A stretch of 64,000 bases of DNA from Xylocopa sonorina (lineage: Eukaryota; Arthropoda; Insecta; Hymenoptera; Apidae). This document shows, piece by piece, positions 12,864-27,600 of the stretch (its first letter is position 1; every line of letters begins with the position of its first letter). Both the position numbers and the translations under genes were made by a program. The stretch covers positions 3,747,501 through 3,811,500 of the forward strand of contig NC_135207.1 of the NCBI RefSeq assembly GCF_050948175.1, given 5' to 3'. The notes under the pieces were generated by a model, which made no database searches, had not been told where the DNA came from, and worked only from the letters and a program-made list of their open reading frames with translations.

Positions 12864-13470
12864 TCCTTCGTATTGTGCTCGATAGGTTTCGAAATTTTTC
12901 CATCGTGCTCGACAAGAATCGATCCCAAGTTCCTTCGAGTTTCAATTACGATCATTGATTATTCGTGAGAGCATAAATTCCTAAATTCTACGCGCGAATT
13001 CAGGCCACGATGATCTAACGACGCATGAATCTAAAGGATCGAGAGAATTGGTGGACACAGAGAAAATATTGCGCGATAATGTTCGTCTCAAATCGTTAAG
13101 GGGTTGTAGACGCCATCTTGGTCTTCCGTTTCGCGTCACGATTACAGCTACTGTACGTTCTTTAAATGGTAAGCGTGGTAAACGTTGATCCTTCGTATTA
13201 TGCTCGATAGGTTTCGAAATTTTTCCATCATGCTCGACAAGAATCGATCTCAAGTTCCTTCGTGTTTCAACTACGATCATTGATTATTCGTGAGAGCATA
13301 AATTCCTAAATTCTACGCGCGAATTCAGGCCACGATGATCTAACGACGCATGAATCTAAAGGATCGAGAGAATTGGTGGACACAGAGAAAATATTGCGCG
13401 ATAATGTTCGTCTCAAATCGTTAAGGGGTTGTAGACGCCATCTTGGTCTTCCGTTTCGCGTCACGATTAC
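12864..13470. repeat. Two-copy duplication, 325-bp period
   Basis: The 282-bp blocks 12864-13145 and 13189-13470 are nearly identical. Both start TCCTTCGTATT and end TTTCGCGTCACGATTAC. They are separated by 43 bp, and related GTAAACGTTGA sequence follows each copy. Only a few substitutions are visible, so the duplication appears recent. No protein frame is credible. Confidence 0.92.
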
Positions 13471-15183
13471 GAATACTCTACGTCGTTTCGTGGTAAACGT
13501 TGAACTTTTCCAGCAATTTAATAGGGAGACGCGCGATACGATCGTGGGAGACTGTAAATAACCAGATTTTCCGTATCGTTTCGAGCACTGTTTCCGCGGA
13601 TAAATGAGACAAATATCAAGGGGCAGAGACGAGAGAGAATTATCGGGTTTTTATTTCTAGCCGAAGGGTTTTTTACGAGCAGAGACGAGCGCTGAGGAAT
13701 TCGATGGGTAAGGTTCGCAGTGATCGATGGTAATCTCAGAACGCATAAATTCGAACGTGCTTCGCGGTGTTTAAAGTGGCAGTGAGAAATATTCCAAGAG
13801 CGTTCGACTCGAGACAGCGCGAAGATTTTTGCTGGCTATAATTGATGTCCACAGGATCGCGCATGGATGGGATTATCCGAGTAAGGAACTCGAGGAGCAC
13901 TATCGAAGCGTCTGAAAGTAGAAAATGGGTCCGTTAAGAGGAGGCATTGTATCCGAGACAGAGTCATTTCCTCGTAGATTCGAAATGTCTTGAAAGAGTT
14001 TCGAAACAAGAAAGTTGCTCGATCCCAGAGCCAGCCATCAGCTTCCCGCGTGAGACCTCGCTCTCTTAGCGACGCTTTTATCCCGTAACACGATCACATC
14101 GTAAACTCGTTATCTCTGATCCGGAAATTTCGATTCACACCTCGCGTACGTACGCGGACACCTTTGTGCATGTCGAACCAACTGTTCGCGTGGAGTTGTG
14201 TTCAGCGCGTAAGCGGAAGGAGGGTGACTAGCGACTCTCAAATCGATGGCACAAACAAAAGAGATAATGACAGAGAGTGATCCAACGAAAGAGAGCAAAG
14301 TAAAGACTCGCGCTTGGTCGGATGATGTAATTACATTCGGCAAACCTCGTTAACGCCTCGAGCTCTTCCTTCGCGTCCCCTCGAGCCAGCTCGAAGTTAG
14401 GATAAAAACTGAATACCAACGCAGCATCGAAAGAAAACTTATCGCAATTTATTGTAACGTATTATTGTAACTTCTTTGGCGAGAGTTCTTAAGCAACGTG
14501 ATTTAATTAAAAAGTTCGCGGAGGATAGAAATCCGGAAGTTGCTGCGTCTTCGCAGCGTCTCAACGCGGCAGTCAGTTCAGGTTAAATTTATTAAAATCA
14601 ACTCTACCCTCGATCGTGGAAAACATTATTAATGAACGGCGATTCGTTTTAATCGAGGAATCCGGGGAGCGTCGACGGATCGTGGCATTTCAATTAAATC
14701 CAAGAGGTAGGTACATAACATCGCTCGAAACGAGCGCTGCGACCCGCTCGAACGTTCCCTGGTCGCTGAGAGGGATACACTTTTCAAGGAATTCCGGGAA
14801 ATAAATTTGATCCGTTGCACCGTTTGCGTTAACAAATTGATTGCGTTCCCAAAATTGCTGGCGGTGACTGGTGAATTTCGATGCCACGGCTCGATGTCAC
14901 CGTACCATATCTAATTTAGCCGGGGCTCTGCATATAATCAGTTTTACTGGTCTCTCTGTTTGGCTCTCGACGTGATACCAGCAGCGCGGCCTTAGATACG
15001 TACGTCAACGCTCGCTGGACCGTCAGTATTCCCCGAAATTCCGGGAACGCCCGCGTGTCCCGGTGATCCGTCACCAACGTTTGCTCAGAGTAACGCTGTA
15101 TTAATGTATATTAATAGTTAATAACGACTATGCGCGTAGCTAGCAGCTAAGTTCGCCTGAATTCGAGGAACAGTGTAAAGAAA
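13471..15183. other. Spacer, no gene recognised
   Basis: Nothing supported. Short open frames at 14.1-14.9 kb have no domain, signal peptide or splice context worth reporting. Confidence 0.55.
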
Positions 15184-15604
15184 CTCGAACCCCCTAGCGT
15201 TCACCAATATGGCGGAGCTGTCGAACAGCGACGCAGCGAGTGGCTGCGAAACGCAATCAGAAGTGAGTATATTTCTCAATAAAAAAGGTGGGATTTGAAC
15301 GAGAAAAAGTTGTACGTATGTATATGAGAAAAAATAGTGATTCTATGATTATGTTTTGGAAGTATACAATGGACAAAATGCTACCTGCTGTTATGGCTCC
15401 TCGAACCCTCTACCGTTCACCAATATGGCGGAGCTGTCGAACTGCAACGCAGCGAGTGGCTGCGAAACGCAATCAGAAATGAGTGTATTTCTCAGTTGCG
15501 AAAGGTGGGATTTAAACGAGAGAACGAAGTGATTGAAAAAAAGTAGTGATTCTACGATTATGTTTTGGAAGTATACGATGGACAAGCTACCTGCTGTTAT
15601 GGCT
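15184..15604. repeat. Two-copy tandem duplication, ~216-bp period
   Basis: Copy 1 starts at 15184 and copy 2 at 15400, both beginning CTCGAACCC and ending near CTACCTGCTGTTATGGCT. Each copy holds an ATG in the context CACCAATATGGCGGAGCTG with a short open frame. Copy 1 keeps a consensus splice donor after that frame and copy 2 has lost it (see 15209-15262). Confidence 0.9.
15209..15262 (+). CDS. Candidate short first coding exon
   Basis: ATG at 15209 opens an 18-codon frame reading MAELSNSDAASGCETQSE, followed directly by GTGAGT at 15263, a good 5' splice donor. The ATG context CCAATATGG is acceptable for insects. The duplicate ATG at about 15425 encodes the same peptide except SNSD becomes SNCN, and its donor is ATGAGT, which cannot splice normally. 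The next exon was not found, so the gene is unidentified; an alternative 5' exon of the downstream receptor cannot be excluded. Equally, ATGGCGG resembles a YY1-type site rather than a start codon. Low certainty. Confidence 0.25.
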
Positions 15605-18600
15605 AACCTCGCGTAACGACGCGTCGAGCGCCGCGTGAAACGCATCAAGGATAACCTCTGCGGTGTGACGTTCGTGCGGTTTATCGCAACCGCAAGTCGC
15701 GAAGCGTCGCAAATAGACACCTGACCCCTATTCGAGCCGATTGCCAGAGTACAGGTCCTTTCAATTCGTCGTGCGATGCGTTCGAGGTCGAGGTGGGAAA
15801 TGAATTTGCTGATGGAACGCGAGAACGAGTCGTTCTTTTTCGAGACGAAGCGATTTGGGAGGTTTTCGAGAGCAGCCAGCGTCTCTCTCGATTCAACCGC
15901 AGCATCCAGTCGCAGGATGTCACGTCCAACTGTCTCGAATAGTTTCGCCTCCATTCTCGTCCCCTGCCAGCGTCGTTCGACGCGTCTTCCGTACAAGCAC
16001 GTACTCGTGTGGACGCAACGGCTGTAGACTGTTATCAAGATCTCACCGTGACGTGCATGTATGCACGCGTGCTTCAATCTGCCCCGTCATCCGAGGATCT
16101 GATGATGCATTGCTGCTGATTTTCGCGTCGTTGTCCAATGAAACCTCGACGTGTCCTGTCTGGGAGTTTGAGATATCCTCAGGGACTTGACTTACGATCG
16201 ACTTTCTTCGAATTAATTCCCAATTTAGCCCCATTGAAATGCAATAGTACACAGATTCGACAAAATAGAACTCGGATAGCATTGTTCCTCTTTCAGTTGA
16301 AACGAATTTCGTCCATTCGGAATTACGAGGCAAGATAAATCCGTCGCCATCGTTCTCGAGGTATAAATCGTCACGAGCAGCAGCGTCTCGCTTTTATAAC
16401 TGCAGCGCTGTTCCTGACATTCTTTGCTCCCCTTAATTATTTCGATACCTCGGACGCTTTAAACAGTCTAGCACTGTCCATCGCAAGATCTCGAATTGTC
16501 GCGAGAATTCGCGAAGATACCAGGAAGCCCACTCTTCCCGCAGCGCACGATAAATTTCTTGCAAGCTGCTCCCACGGACAATTTCCTGTCCAAGCTATTG
16601 TTCCCAGTTAGCGTATGTACACATTAATTATCCGGCATGTACACATGGTATTTAAACCCTTCGGTGGACGTGTTCGCCTCGTCCTCCTACAAGCGGTGCG
16701 ATTCATGAACGCACCAGGTTCGTTATGTTTTACGGTCCGTAAAATGTAATCCGTGAGATCGCACGGGGATGTGGAAAATGTAGAAATATCGTCCCGTATA
16801 GCCAGCGGTTCGCGCGGGTATAAATACGGAATTTCGCGGTGAAAAATGACGGACCGCTTTGGTGAAAGTCCCTCGTCCCGTTTGGAGAACGTCGACGAGT
16901 TCCTCGCGTCGCTCGTTTAGCGTAATCTTGAAAATGATTTCGCCTATCTGATGAGGAAAAAGTGAATAATGAACGCGTTCGCAGTTGGTACTTGCCTCTC
17001 TTTTTCCTACACTGTATTATGTGACGACGCGAAGTGGAAATCGATTACTGGACTGAATCGTATCGAGGAAAAAAAAGAGCCTGATATTATTTCAGGCGTT
17101 GATTAATTAATTATTCATTTCACCGATGTACGCATAGCTGATTATTTTACGCGATATAAATTCATCAAGCATACATATTAAAATTCCTGGGCCATTGTCG
17201 CGAGAGTATGGAATAGCATTTCCCTCCACCGTGATTCGATAATTACCTTCATAATTAAATATATATCACCTGGCTGTTTTATCTTCCACGCAATGTTCGT
17301 GCGCTGTTGTACGTCGAAATTAATCCACGTATTTATATTCGAATCGATTCGTCGAATCGCGATACCTCGTGGTACACGAATTTTCTATTGTAAACGATCG
17401 TGTCTACTTATCTCGCACGCAACAACCGTTTGCTGGCAACAACCCTGGCCTTCGTCTTCGATGAGGAACGACGCGTCACTATATCATCGCGATCAATACC
17501 TCTCCCTTCTGATTTATTCGACGCGTTTTAAACACCAACTGCCATACGCGACGAGTACCAATCCCGCTATGCCCAAGAAGAGGAATATCTCTGCTATCCC
17601 CGTTTCTCTACCATCGCGTACCAAAAACTAACATTCGCAACGCGAACGACATTCATAACTGCAATGACAGAGATACGATACTATAATTTACCTTGCGTAT
17701 ATGCATTTTACTCGAGGAACAATTTATTTATTTTACATTTATTTTCTTTAATCAATCGCTAAATCAATCCGGGTATTCTATAATTTAACGAAACATCTCG
17801 AACGTACACGTCGCTCGGAATCGAATCTCCTATCGCTGTTCTCGACAAGCTGCCTTTAATTTCCTGCGATTCCCGGCTCTTCCAATCGAACGAGCTTCCA
17901 AGGAACAATGCCACGGTTCGCCCTCGCTTTTTTTCTTCGAAACGACTCGAGGAAAGGGGCGAGAATCGCGAACGACTGAAAGAAGTTCCCTGGATGGTGA
18001 GCCTGCGAGGCAGTCGATGTTTGCGCTGGCAACGTCCGCGCGACGCCCTCGCGCAGGACGAGACGAGGACGTCTCGAAACTCGCAGCGCAATCGAGAACG
18101 AGGAGGACAGTTTCGCGCCGCCTGCGAAATATTCTCTCGCCCCAGGTTGCAGCCTCGAAGTTGCACAACTTTCTGCGGCGAAGCTTCATCGTTCGCTTTA
18201 CTAATATCGCCGTGTTGCCGACGAAGCTTGACACCCGCGTATCGACCTGTTAGCGACCACGTTCACGGGTTGTACATCTTAAACTTCCACGCAGGATTTT
18301 CCAGTTTAAACTGAGAGGACGTTCCGCGCGATTTGCGAGACGACGTTGCGAGGAACGAGTGAAGCAGGATGGTTTGATTAATCGTTCTGAAAGAGAGAGA
18401 GAGAGAGAGAGAGAGAGGGAAGGTATAATTGGAGAAAATTTTGACGGCAGTATTGTTGATGATGAGTTAATTATAGGTCGCGGAGTACTTAAAAGCGAGC
18501 AAAATTAGATCTGAATTCCGAGCGAAGTACCGCGAGGTTCTACTCGGGTCGTGAAATCTCAGGCTCGCCTGCAGGATAATTGATGAATGGTAATTACCGC

Positions 18601-21600
18601 TTAAGCGGAAAGCACGCTTGCTTAAAGCTTCCATCGAAACTGGGATCCGCGGTGCCAACGAGAAATCCCAGGACGGTTCAATTAATTAATCGTGGACGAA
18701 GAAATTTTGAAAGTAAACCGGTACGTCGCTTCCTGGCAGGTCTGATTCCGTGGGGAGGCTCGAACTGACCCCTCGCGACGAGAGCGAAGTAATTTCCATG
18801 CATTTTTGAAGGAGGTGAAAGGTTAAGGATAAAAAAGGTGAGAAAAAAAAAAAGAACGAGAGGAGGCGAGAAACGAAGGCAGCAGAGTCTCTTCTCGCAG
18901 CGGAACTTCAACTGACGAGCACAGCGTCAGGCCTTAATTAACTTTTGCTAATGAGTGAAACAGAAGTCCGTGCGTACCAATGGCGAGAGCGAGAGAGAGG
19001 GCAGAAAAATGGTAAACGGAATATCGACCAACTAACGACGCTGAAAGCGTCATTAATTAGAGTACATGGTCGTCGTTCCTCCCATTGGTACAGATAGATC
19101 TTCCGTTCCATTGTAAATCAGTGATGCCAAGCTGGTAGCAATTAATTAGCCCATCGCCTAGAGGAGCGCGCCTAGAAGACTAACGAAGTCAAATCGAGCA
19201 TGGTCGTTGGGCTCGTCTGTCTGGAGGAGGCGTTAAAGTCCGTCGCGATTACTCGTGGCGCTGGCGCGACGCGATGAATCATTCGCGATGGGCGCAAACT
19301 CTATTTGCTCGGACAATAAATAAGCAAACTGGGCCGATATGTTGAGCGGGCGCGTCTCCAGCGGAGTAAGCTTTGCGTCGCTGCCACTGGCTCGAACGCG
19401 CGTTAATTAAACGCGCAGATAGCTCTCGTCGTTGCACTTACTTTCCCAGGGCCCGTGGCTTTCACAATAATGGTACAGACGCTTCTGCAGAGAACTTCCA
19501 CCTACTAATCGAGTTTTGTCTAAAATATTCTGCGGCAATTTACCGTCCCTACCGGCAGTTCCTCTGGAGAACACCGGTTAACATTAAATTGAACCGTGCC
19601 ACGGTTAGTTTTTAGCGATACTCGAGTTCGGCCAGACTCTCTGTCTTACTTGTTCGATCCACCACCCCTCCTCGCCATAAGTAGCTGAATCGCGTCGATT
19701 CAATCGCGTTTCCATCGTTTCGAGCATTATACGCGTAGCTGGATGTACCACGGCGCGTCGATACACGCGATTCAATCGAATATTTATGGTGAACGCGTAT
19801 CGTAAGCGGATATCCACGTTACGGTGCACGTCACGAACAGTTTAGGGGGCCCAGAAAGCGTTGCTGCTCCTGAACTCTGCGGAGCCACCACCCCACGCAA
19901 ACGCTCGTTTCACCAGCTACAATGAAATCGCACGCGTGGCTTCCTCGAAACGGAACATCGAAGTATAGTATCAGTTGCAATTACCAGCCGGGTGAATTTC
20001 TGAATTAAGCCAGTTATGCGCGGCGTTGAAACGCAAGACTCGATGTTATTAAATTCCGCGGCAACGCTCCTGGAAGTCTGTCGTGGTGTAACTCGCGCGT
20101 TTCACGCGCGTCCGTGCTCGAGAACGTGTTTTAATAAAATATCAACCACGCTGATACCGTTATTAATAAACGTCCCAGTCGATGTTGTTTAAGGGATTCC
20201 CTGGTCCGCTTCTTCCGATCGTTATCCTTCTATTTTAAACTTTTCCAACCAACTTACGCGCTCGCCATCGGATAATTAAGATGGTAATACACCTAACGCG
20301 CATAATTACGGACTTGGTAAGAAGAAAATTACGCTCTAATATGTGGATATATAGATATACGTGGTATAAAAGATTTTAAACAGATACCAGGGTAACCTCG
20401 CGGCGAGACTGCAAGTGGATTAAGTCAGTCGATAGTCAGACATCCGTTCTCTACGCTTTTAACGTCCATTATTGTCTTAAAATAGTAATTTATGCTTACT
20501 TCTTTTTTGCTTCTGCATTCTCTCTACTATTTTACATCCTCGCGCGGATCCTTCTTAGTTTCCCAACGAGGAAGCGCACGTTGAGATAAAGTTGTCTGAA
20601 TTCTTTCGTGCCTCTAAAGAACCGAAAGGGATACGTTTCTTCCACCGCCCAGCTAGATCCAGTTTGTTCTCTGCGCGCAGAGAAATGCTTTTCGTTATTC
20701 CGCAAAGCGGGAAGTCGTTACGAGGGAGAGAAGGCGCGTGCATACCAGAGGACTTTTAATTAAAGACTTATGTGTCCCTCGCTCGCTCGCTCGCTCGGCG
20801 AGCTCGCCTCCTTCCAGGCTTCCCCTGCGCGCGCGTTGCGGAAAAAATTGCGTTTACATTCAGATTAAAACTTGACACGTGCATATTAAAGACGTAATTG
20901 CTCGTGGACGCAACGTTGTCGCTTTAATAATTCAAGTGTCGCAGCGAAAGCGACGCTTACAAACGAACCGTCCCTAAGAGCGCGCCCCCTGCTACGAGCC
21001 ACGTAAACGGTATCGTTATTTTCCGCGCGACGCATCAGTTTTTCCGCTCACGGACGCCAGCTGGAAAATTCTTGCCGAGTTCCGCCGGATATTTCGAGAA
21101 TTAAATAGAAAGTATCTCCACGAGGTACGTTCACACCGTTCCCCTGAACGCGTCTGAATTCTTTACGATTATAGTTGCAGAGGCGTGCCTCGAGCGTTGG
21201 CAGACGAGGCGTCTGCGTTTCAAAGAAAATTCCTGGATAAAGATTCGCGTCTCAAAAGACATTGCATCGAACGGCCCGATGGGAATACGTCGGACGATGT
21301 TTCATTTAGTAATTCGGCTCGACCATCGTCGAGCGACTTCGTAGCTCTTTGAAATTATGCGAAATTGTATTCAATTCCCGACTACGCTCGCAGCCAGACG
21401 TGGACGAAAAAGGCACCATGGAGGAAATAAAGTTTCGAGATCGAGTGACTCGAACGCGAGCGAATTTATGCCGCAACAGGGCGCCCCCTTTTCGTGCTAT
21501 CGTCTTTCCGTTCGAGCGTTCCTCTATCTCTTCTTCTCGCGTGGCAGCGTCTCCTCGAGCAGAATACAGCTGAACGACTCCGGTCATCGGAAGCCAATTT

Positions 21601-24600
21601 CTCAAGTTTCGTCTTCTTGATCGCGCACGTTTCATAGTGACCGTATTTTCATTGCATCGTCCACCTCTCTGACGCTTCTCTTCTCCCTTTTAGAACTGCA
21701 ACACTTGTTTTGCTCGCGTATCGATCGCAAAAAGAAATATCGCGCTCCTGACAATAATTGTTTTCAGTTTACAGTCGCGTCGCGAGATACGATCGGGCTT
21801 CGCTGAGCACAGAGGAGAAGTACGTGAGAAGACTCTCGCTATCGAAACTCATCGAGCAATTCGTAATGGTTTTACACTCTCTCGAGGAAGATCTCGCGTG
21901 GTCGATGCGACGAAAACCTTCGACGATCTCCAACCAACGATTTTCGTTGCTGAACGCGAGCTTTCTATCAGCGCGTGATTAGCCGGACAGGAACACGTCG
22001 AACGTCAGCTTACGCGGCGTTTTTGCTCGCGCGAGAGAGGTAAAACGGTGGTTGAAAAATTGGGGAGCTCTGGCGCGTTGATTGACGGGGTATCCTGCAA
22101 AGCGGCATAATCGATCCTGGTATTCCGGGCCAGTCGATCGAGGCTGGCTGATCGGATCGAAATCGCGCGAGAACGCGTGGAAGCGGAAAAGCCGCGTTAG
22201 GCGCAACAGCCTGGTTGCCACGTAAATGGAACGTAATTGCCAGCCACGGTCGAGTCACGTCTGAATAAAGAAGAGGGGAACAAAAAAATGTGTATCCTAC
22301 CAGCGGTGAAAGGTCCGTCGGCTGTTCCATTCGAAGCCATTGTCTCACTTCCGTTCGCTACTTTGCCCGGTAAATATATGGTCGATGCATCTACCGCGAG
22401 CAGGTCCACCTTAAATTAGATTTAAATTGGGAAAATTGCACGGCCCAATCGCAGATCCCATCTCAATTTTTCTCCGCTCGACGCAGCGGTGCATTTGCGT
22501 TCTCGCGATAATAGACGGCGCTCGAGTGTAATTCCATCGGAGGAAACAACGGGGAATTGGTAGCCGAAACCGTGGTTACATTTCGCAGCGGTTTTTATCC
22601 GTTCGTTAAAACGAATCTCGCGAAGAAAAATTCCAGTATAACCTAGCTGGTGTCTATCCATCGTTTTAATCAGGACATTCGTGGAAAATGCTTTGAAGAC
22701 GTTGACTGTCGCGGTATCCAAGCCTCGAGTGGGATTATAATCGACGCGAGTGACAGCAAAGACGAGACTGTTTTGAAAGACGACCAGGAAGCTTTGATTA
22801 AAACTTGGTCCAGTCTTCGGTGCGATGGCTGCGATACTTGTCTGTTTTAGTTTTTCCTCTCGCGCTTCGAAACTTTCGTTATACACAGAGACGAAGCAGA
22901 ACCAGGAGCTTCCAAGAGGACCAGTCGCGATTGACAGATATTGTAATCCGTTCGTCGAAGGAATTTGTCTTGTCGAACGTTCGAGCCGCGTGCAAGTTCC
23001 TGCGGGTCATCCGGGAGAGGAATTATTCTTTCCATTTGAAAAGTTTGCGCGTATGCACCGAGACACGGCTCCTGCGGGACCCGCTGTGGTTGAAACGTCC
23101 GACCGTTTTCTATACTAATTCGACTGCAGTTCACATTGCGGATAGAAAGTTCCGCAGCAGTTGCGAAGTTTTCGCTGCAAGCATTTCCTGCGACTTGGTC
23201 GCCCCACGTTTTCTCCTTCGCCTCTCGTTGCTCCTGCGATTGATCCTGGGCTATTCACCCAACTCGTTGCATCGAATACGATTTATGCGAGCCACGTTTG
23301 GGGCTCGTACAGAACCAGAGTCTATAGATACGATCTATCTATTTCCGTTTATACTCCAGAAAATTCTGCAACATCCACGATGCTCCTCGGACTCGAGTAC
23401 ACCAGAAAACGTCCGAAATTACGTCTGGAATTAAGTTTCGAAGACGTGCATTCAGTGTTTCTAGGGTATAACTGTCCTCGTTAATTCTCTCGCACGACGG
23501 ATACGTTGAGAGCACACACTCGAGCGTGGTAGTGCGTTCGCGAGGACGAGAACTTGGTCGTCGCAGTTCACGCATTGGCCAACTCTCCACTATCTCAGCA
23601 ACAGATAGCGGCAGGCGACAATGAACGGGAAAGTTTCTCAAAGAGGCTAAGCTTCTGGTGAAGCATCGGTTCGTTGGTCGGTTTCGAGAGTTCCAGCAGC
23701 GTTTCGAGCAGCGGAAAGGAAAGTTTCGTTCGAACCTGTTATTAGCTCGAATATATAGAAAGTAGGCGAGAGACGCGCGCGATGTGTCTGCGGGGTGTTA
23801 TTGCAGTCGCGATAAGGGAACGATGCTGGGCTAGCGAGCGATACCACGCGACCGCATTATCGTTTCCACGTGGAATTTACCAGGACGCATATTTAACAGA
23901 GATCTCGCGAGAGTACGCGATACGAAAGGAACCGGAAGAGGTCGCGAGCGAAAGTAACTCGCAGCGTCCGCGACGGGGGACGCCACGATCGATCGTCTTC
24001 GCGCGGTTCTCTTCTCGCGGTATCAATGAGATATTATAGAGATAAGTGTAATGAAGTATGTCATATTGACAAATGGCCTGTCGCGCGGTTTGGCCAGCGG
24101 CCAAAATAACGCACGACCGCGGAAGTGTCGCAATGCTATCTGTGCTCCATTCTGTATGCTGAAAGAAAGATTAATCGCTGTTTTCGAGCATTCCCGCGGT
24201 CGCACGGTTACACGAGAGATAACGGAAATGATGTCGCGTCCGATAGCAGTTGTAATTATCGCGATTTATTATTATCGCGCAAACTTTTCTCCGTTGTTCG
24301 CGCGTCACGAAACGATCGATGAATCGACGCGATACGCGAATTTAGGTGTTGGAATTAGCCAGAACGACACGCGTTGCCTCTCAATTATTCACGACACTTA
24401 GCCTGATCAAAGTGACTCGAACCCTCTCTCGCCCTTTGGAATACATTAACGAGCGTATCGCAAGAATTACGCGGTCTTCCGGTTTCTTATTTCCCTCGAC
24501 CAGGTCCTGGTATCGAGGGGCTCGTAAATTTCACGAGCAACAACCTGTTTCCCAGTCGTTCGGTACGAGAAAACGCCCTTAGACACGGTTCATCGGCTTG

Positions 24601-27600
24601 CGCTCGAACGCGCGGACCGCACAGCACGCGGGGCGCGAAGCAACCGAGAGTAATTAGCCTAAATTATCGCTGGAAGCAGATTAGACGTCCCTTGATACGC
24701 TCCACTCAACACAACGATAGTTATCGCTTCGATTCCACGCTTGGTGCTGATTTCTACTTCCGTTAACGTCTAACCGAGCTACGTGCGATCGCGATAAGCA
24801 GCGACTCGGGACCAAGCGAGTAGCGATCCATTGTGAAAGAACAAAGGGATTAACCGGAAATGGCGAGGAGGAAAGAGACGCGTGGACAAGGGGAGGAGCT
24901 CGTAAACGAAACCCATTCGCTCGATGGAAACCCTGCTCGACCTTCGTCGATTCTTCCCGTCAAGTTCGTGGTGGTTCGCGAAATTATTGGGTCCCGGATA
25001 AATTTTTCATCGAGGGAACATCGCGAGGCGACCCACGTATTTCCCACAGGACCGCCTTTCATCGCAGGCCTACCGGATCATCACGCAACAATGTGGCTTC
25101 CGTACGATGTACTCGCGTTCAAGTCGTCGATAATAGAGTCTCCTCCGTATTGTCCCGTTCACCAGAGATTTAACATAATATTTGCCATTGAAGACCTACT
25201 CTGGTCATTCATTCTGAGCTCTGTTAGAGTCTATTCAGAGGAACTGTTGGTCCTCGCGTCTTCGCGTTCCTCGTCGCCCTCTGTCGGTTACCTATCACGA
25301 TTTCTCAGCCAGAACCATCGCTGGAACCACCACGGCACGCTGTTCCACTTAAACGCCTTTTAAACCGATTAAGGGAGCGCTGGGAATCAGTTTCAATGCG
25401 CTCGTGCATCGCGCGACGTGCCAGGGTGCATTTGGGCGCGGCGGTTCCTACGATTGACTTTTCGAGCACGCGCGTCACGGTCCCGAGTCGAACAGCGGTT
25501 CGACATTACCCTTCTGGAGGGGTGAAATTAGCGGCGCACATAATAAGTAACTGAAACGGCGCCGCGTTATAAAATAGGGCGAAGTGTGCGGTTCAATTTA
25601 ACTTTGCGAAACGACGGAGTTGGGGCTCGTTACAGTTTTGTAAATCGAACGCAACTTCGGATGAAGTAACAGAATAAATCCGTTTGAGGGATTATCGTAG
25701 AGAGTGCTTTAACCGTGACCGCATTGAAAGTGGTATTGCTATGAACGCAACGCGGGGAATAATGTCGCGGATGCGTTCGATCGTAATGATCTTCGTGCCT
25801 CGAGAACGTAAAAGGAAATTAAAGAGAATAAAGAACAGCGTCTCGCAGTAAAAGAGGGGAGAAAAAAGGTGAACGGGGGTGGCTCGTAACCGCATAATTT
25901 CCTGGGAAAGCTGTTTCCATGCCGGCACGTTTCAGTTACCTTTTTGCTCGTAGGTATCCGCTGGCTAACGAGTAAAAATGTACGAAGAAAAGGAGGAACG
26001 GTGGATAAAGGACGGCAATTATTGAAAGCAAGGTAACTCTTTAAATTTATCGGGCTTACGGGTTTAAGGGCATTAAGAGCTGATGGAGAAAGAATTTAGC
26101 TGGGAAACGAAAAAGATTCAAGGTATAGAGCGAACGTAAATTCTGCTGTACGTATATACGCGCGCTAATTAATGTTACGTATCGACGCTGTTCCCGTTTT
26201 CTTCCCGTTTTCGTTCGAGTGCACGCGCGCGTCGTTAGGTTAAGGTCGCCAAAACACGAGCCACGAGAAAGTGGCGGAGGAACGATGTCAGTTTGCCTTC
26301 CATCTTTTCGTGTTTCCGCTCTTTTTTTTTTCATATCCAAGATATTGGATAACTTTGTACCAATGTTCCTTCTTTCGGGATCTCCCCTTTTTGCGACTGC
26401 TGTTGCTGATATTTTCTGGCTGCTACCCTCGCGCCACGAAGAAATGGTAAGTCGGTTGCGGGATGTTCGAAGCGAAACTGGAAAGAGTGGAACGGCTGAA
26501 ATTTCTCTGATGAAATATCGGGACGAGGGATTTAGTTACCACGTCCCTCGCGTTGTAAAGGATAACGAAAATAAAAATAAGTGAAACTGCACGCGAAACC
26601 TTACGAAATACGCAACAGCCATCGCGATGTTTGTTTTACGAGCGGAAAGCGAGAATTTATGACGCGCGTATCGATAAAATTGTTCAAGTTGTTCACTCTT
26701 AATCGATCGAACTTTTAACAGATTTTTTTTCATTTAATGAAAATCATTTAAAACACGGAAGAAATAACGTGCAAAAATCGCTGGCGTATCGTGCGGCAAA
26801 TTGTTTTCAATTGAAACTCGAGGGTGTTTCATTGCAGCGAGCTAGTTGCGGGACAATTAAAATTACTGAGGCATCGTTATCCAGTTCGAAATTCAGTCGA
26901 TCTAAGTAACTTGTAAGCATTAATACCGCACTCTTAGAGGTGCTCACCGTTCGCTCGAAAGAACAGAGTACCAGTACTTACGATTAATTAATGAAGACGA
27001 ACACTTTGGAAGCCTCTCGACTCGACGAAATTCAATCGTTCGTTTAAATTATTCCACGACGTGGTCGTCTACAACGAGTAACGTCTTCTGACCGAGGCAT
27101 TAAAATTTACATAAACCACTCTGTGGCTAAAAAGTTGGCGTCACGGTCCACGAGGAATTTCACTTTAATTATATCTCAGGTTACCATCGAGTAAACACAC
27201 CCGTCGAATTTATTTGTCGAAGGATGCAACGAGGATGCCTTTTAAAATGTCTTCGATGCTCGACAGGCGTAACGGATGGAAGATTAATGGACGAGTCCGA
27301 GTAAAAATATAATATCACGTTCCATCTATCAAATGGACGACTCGACGAAGGATACGCACAAGCGTGGCCAACTTCGACGCTGCGAAACGCTGTCGAACCG
27401 AGAGTTCTCGAAAGTATTCCTGGTAAATTGCAGCCGTGTCGCGTGTTCTTTCCGTGGCCACGATCGAATCGAAGGAAGTAATTGCATCGGTTACGATTCA
27501 CGAGAACGCAACAGTCTCGTTCGTGGAAACGAAGTGCATTTTCAGGAGGCGTAGCCGATGAAATGTGTGTGGCGCAGGGGAGCAGCGAGGCGCGAGGGAG

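Noticed and set aside
15391..16077. 228-codon open frame on the - strand
   Set aside because: Antisense to the duplicated ATG unit at its 3' end, with overlapping open frames on the + strand; no recognisable domain.
22805..23434. 209-codon open frame on the + strand
   Set aside because: Overlaps other open frames on both strands, has no domain or splice support, and has shadow-like composition.
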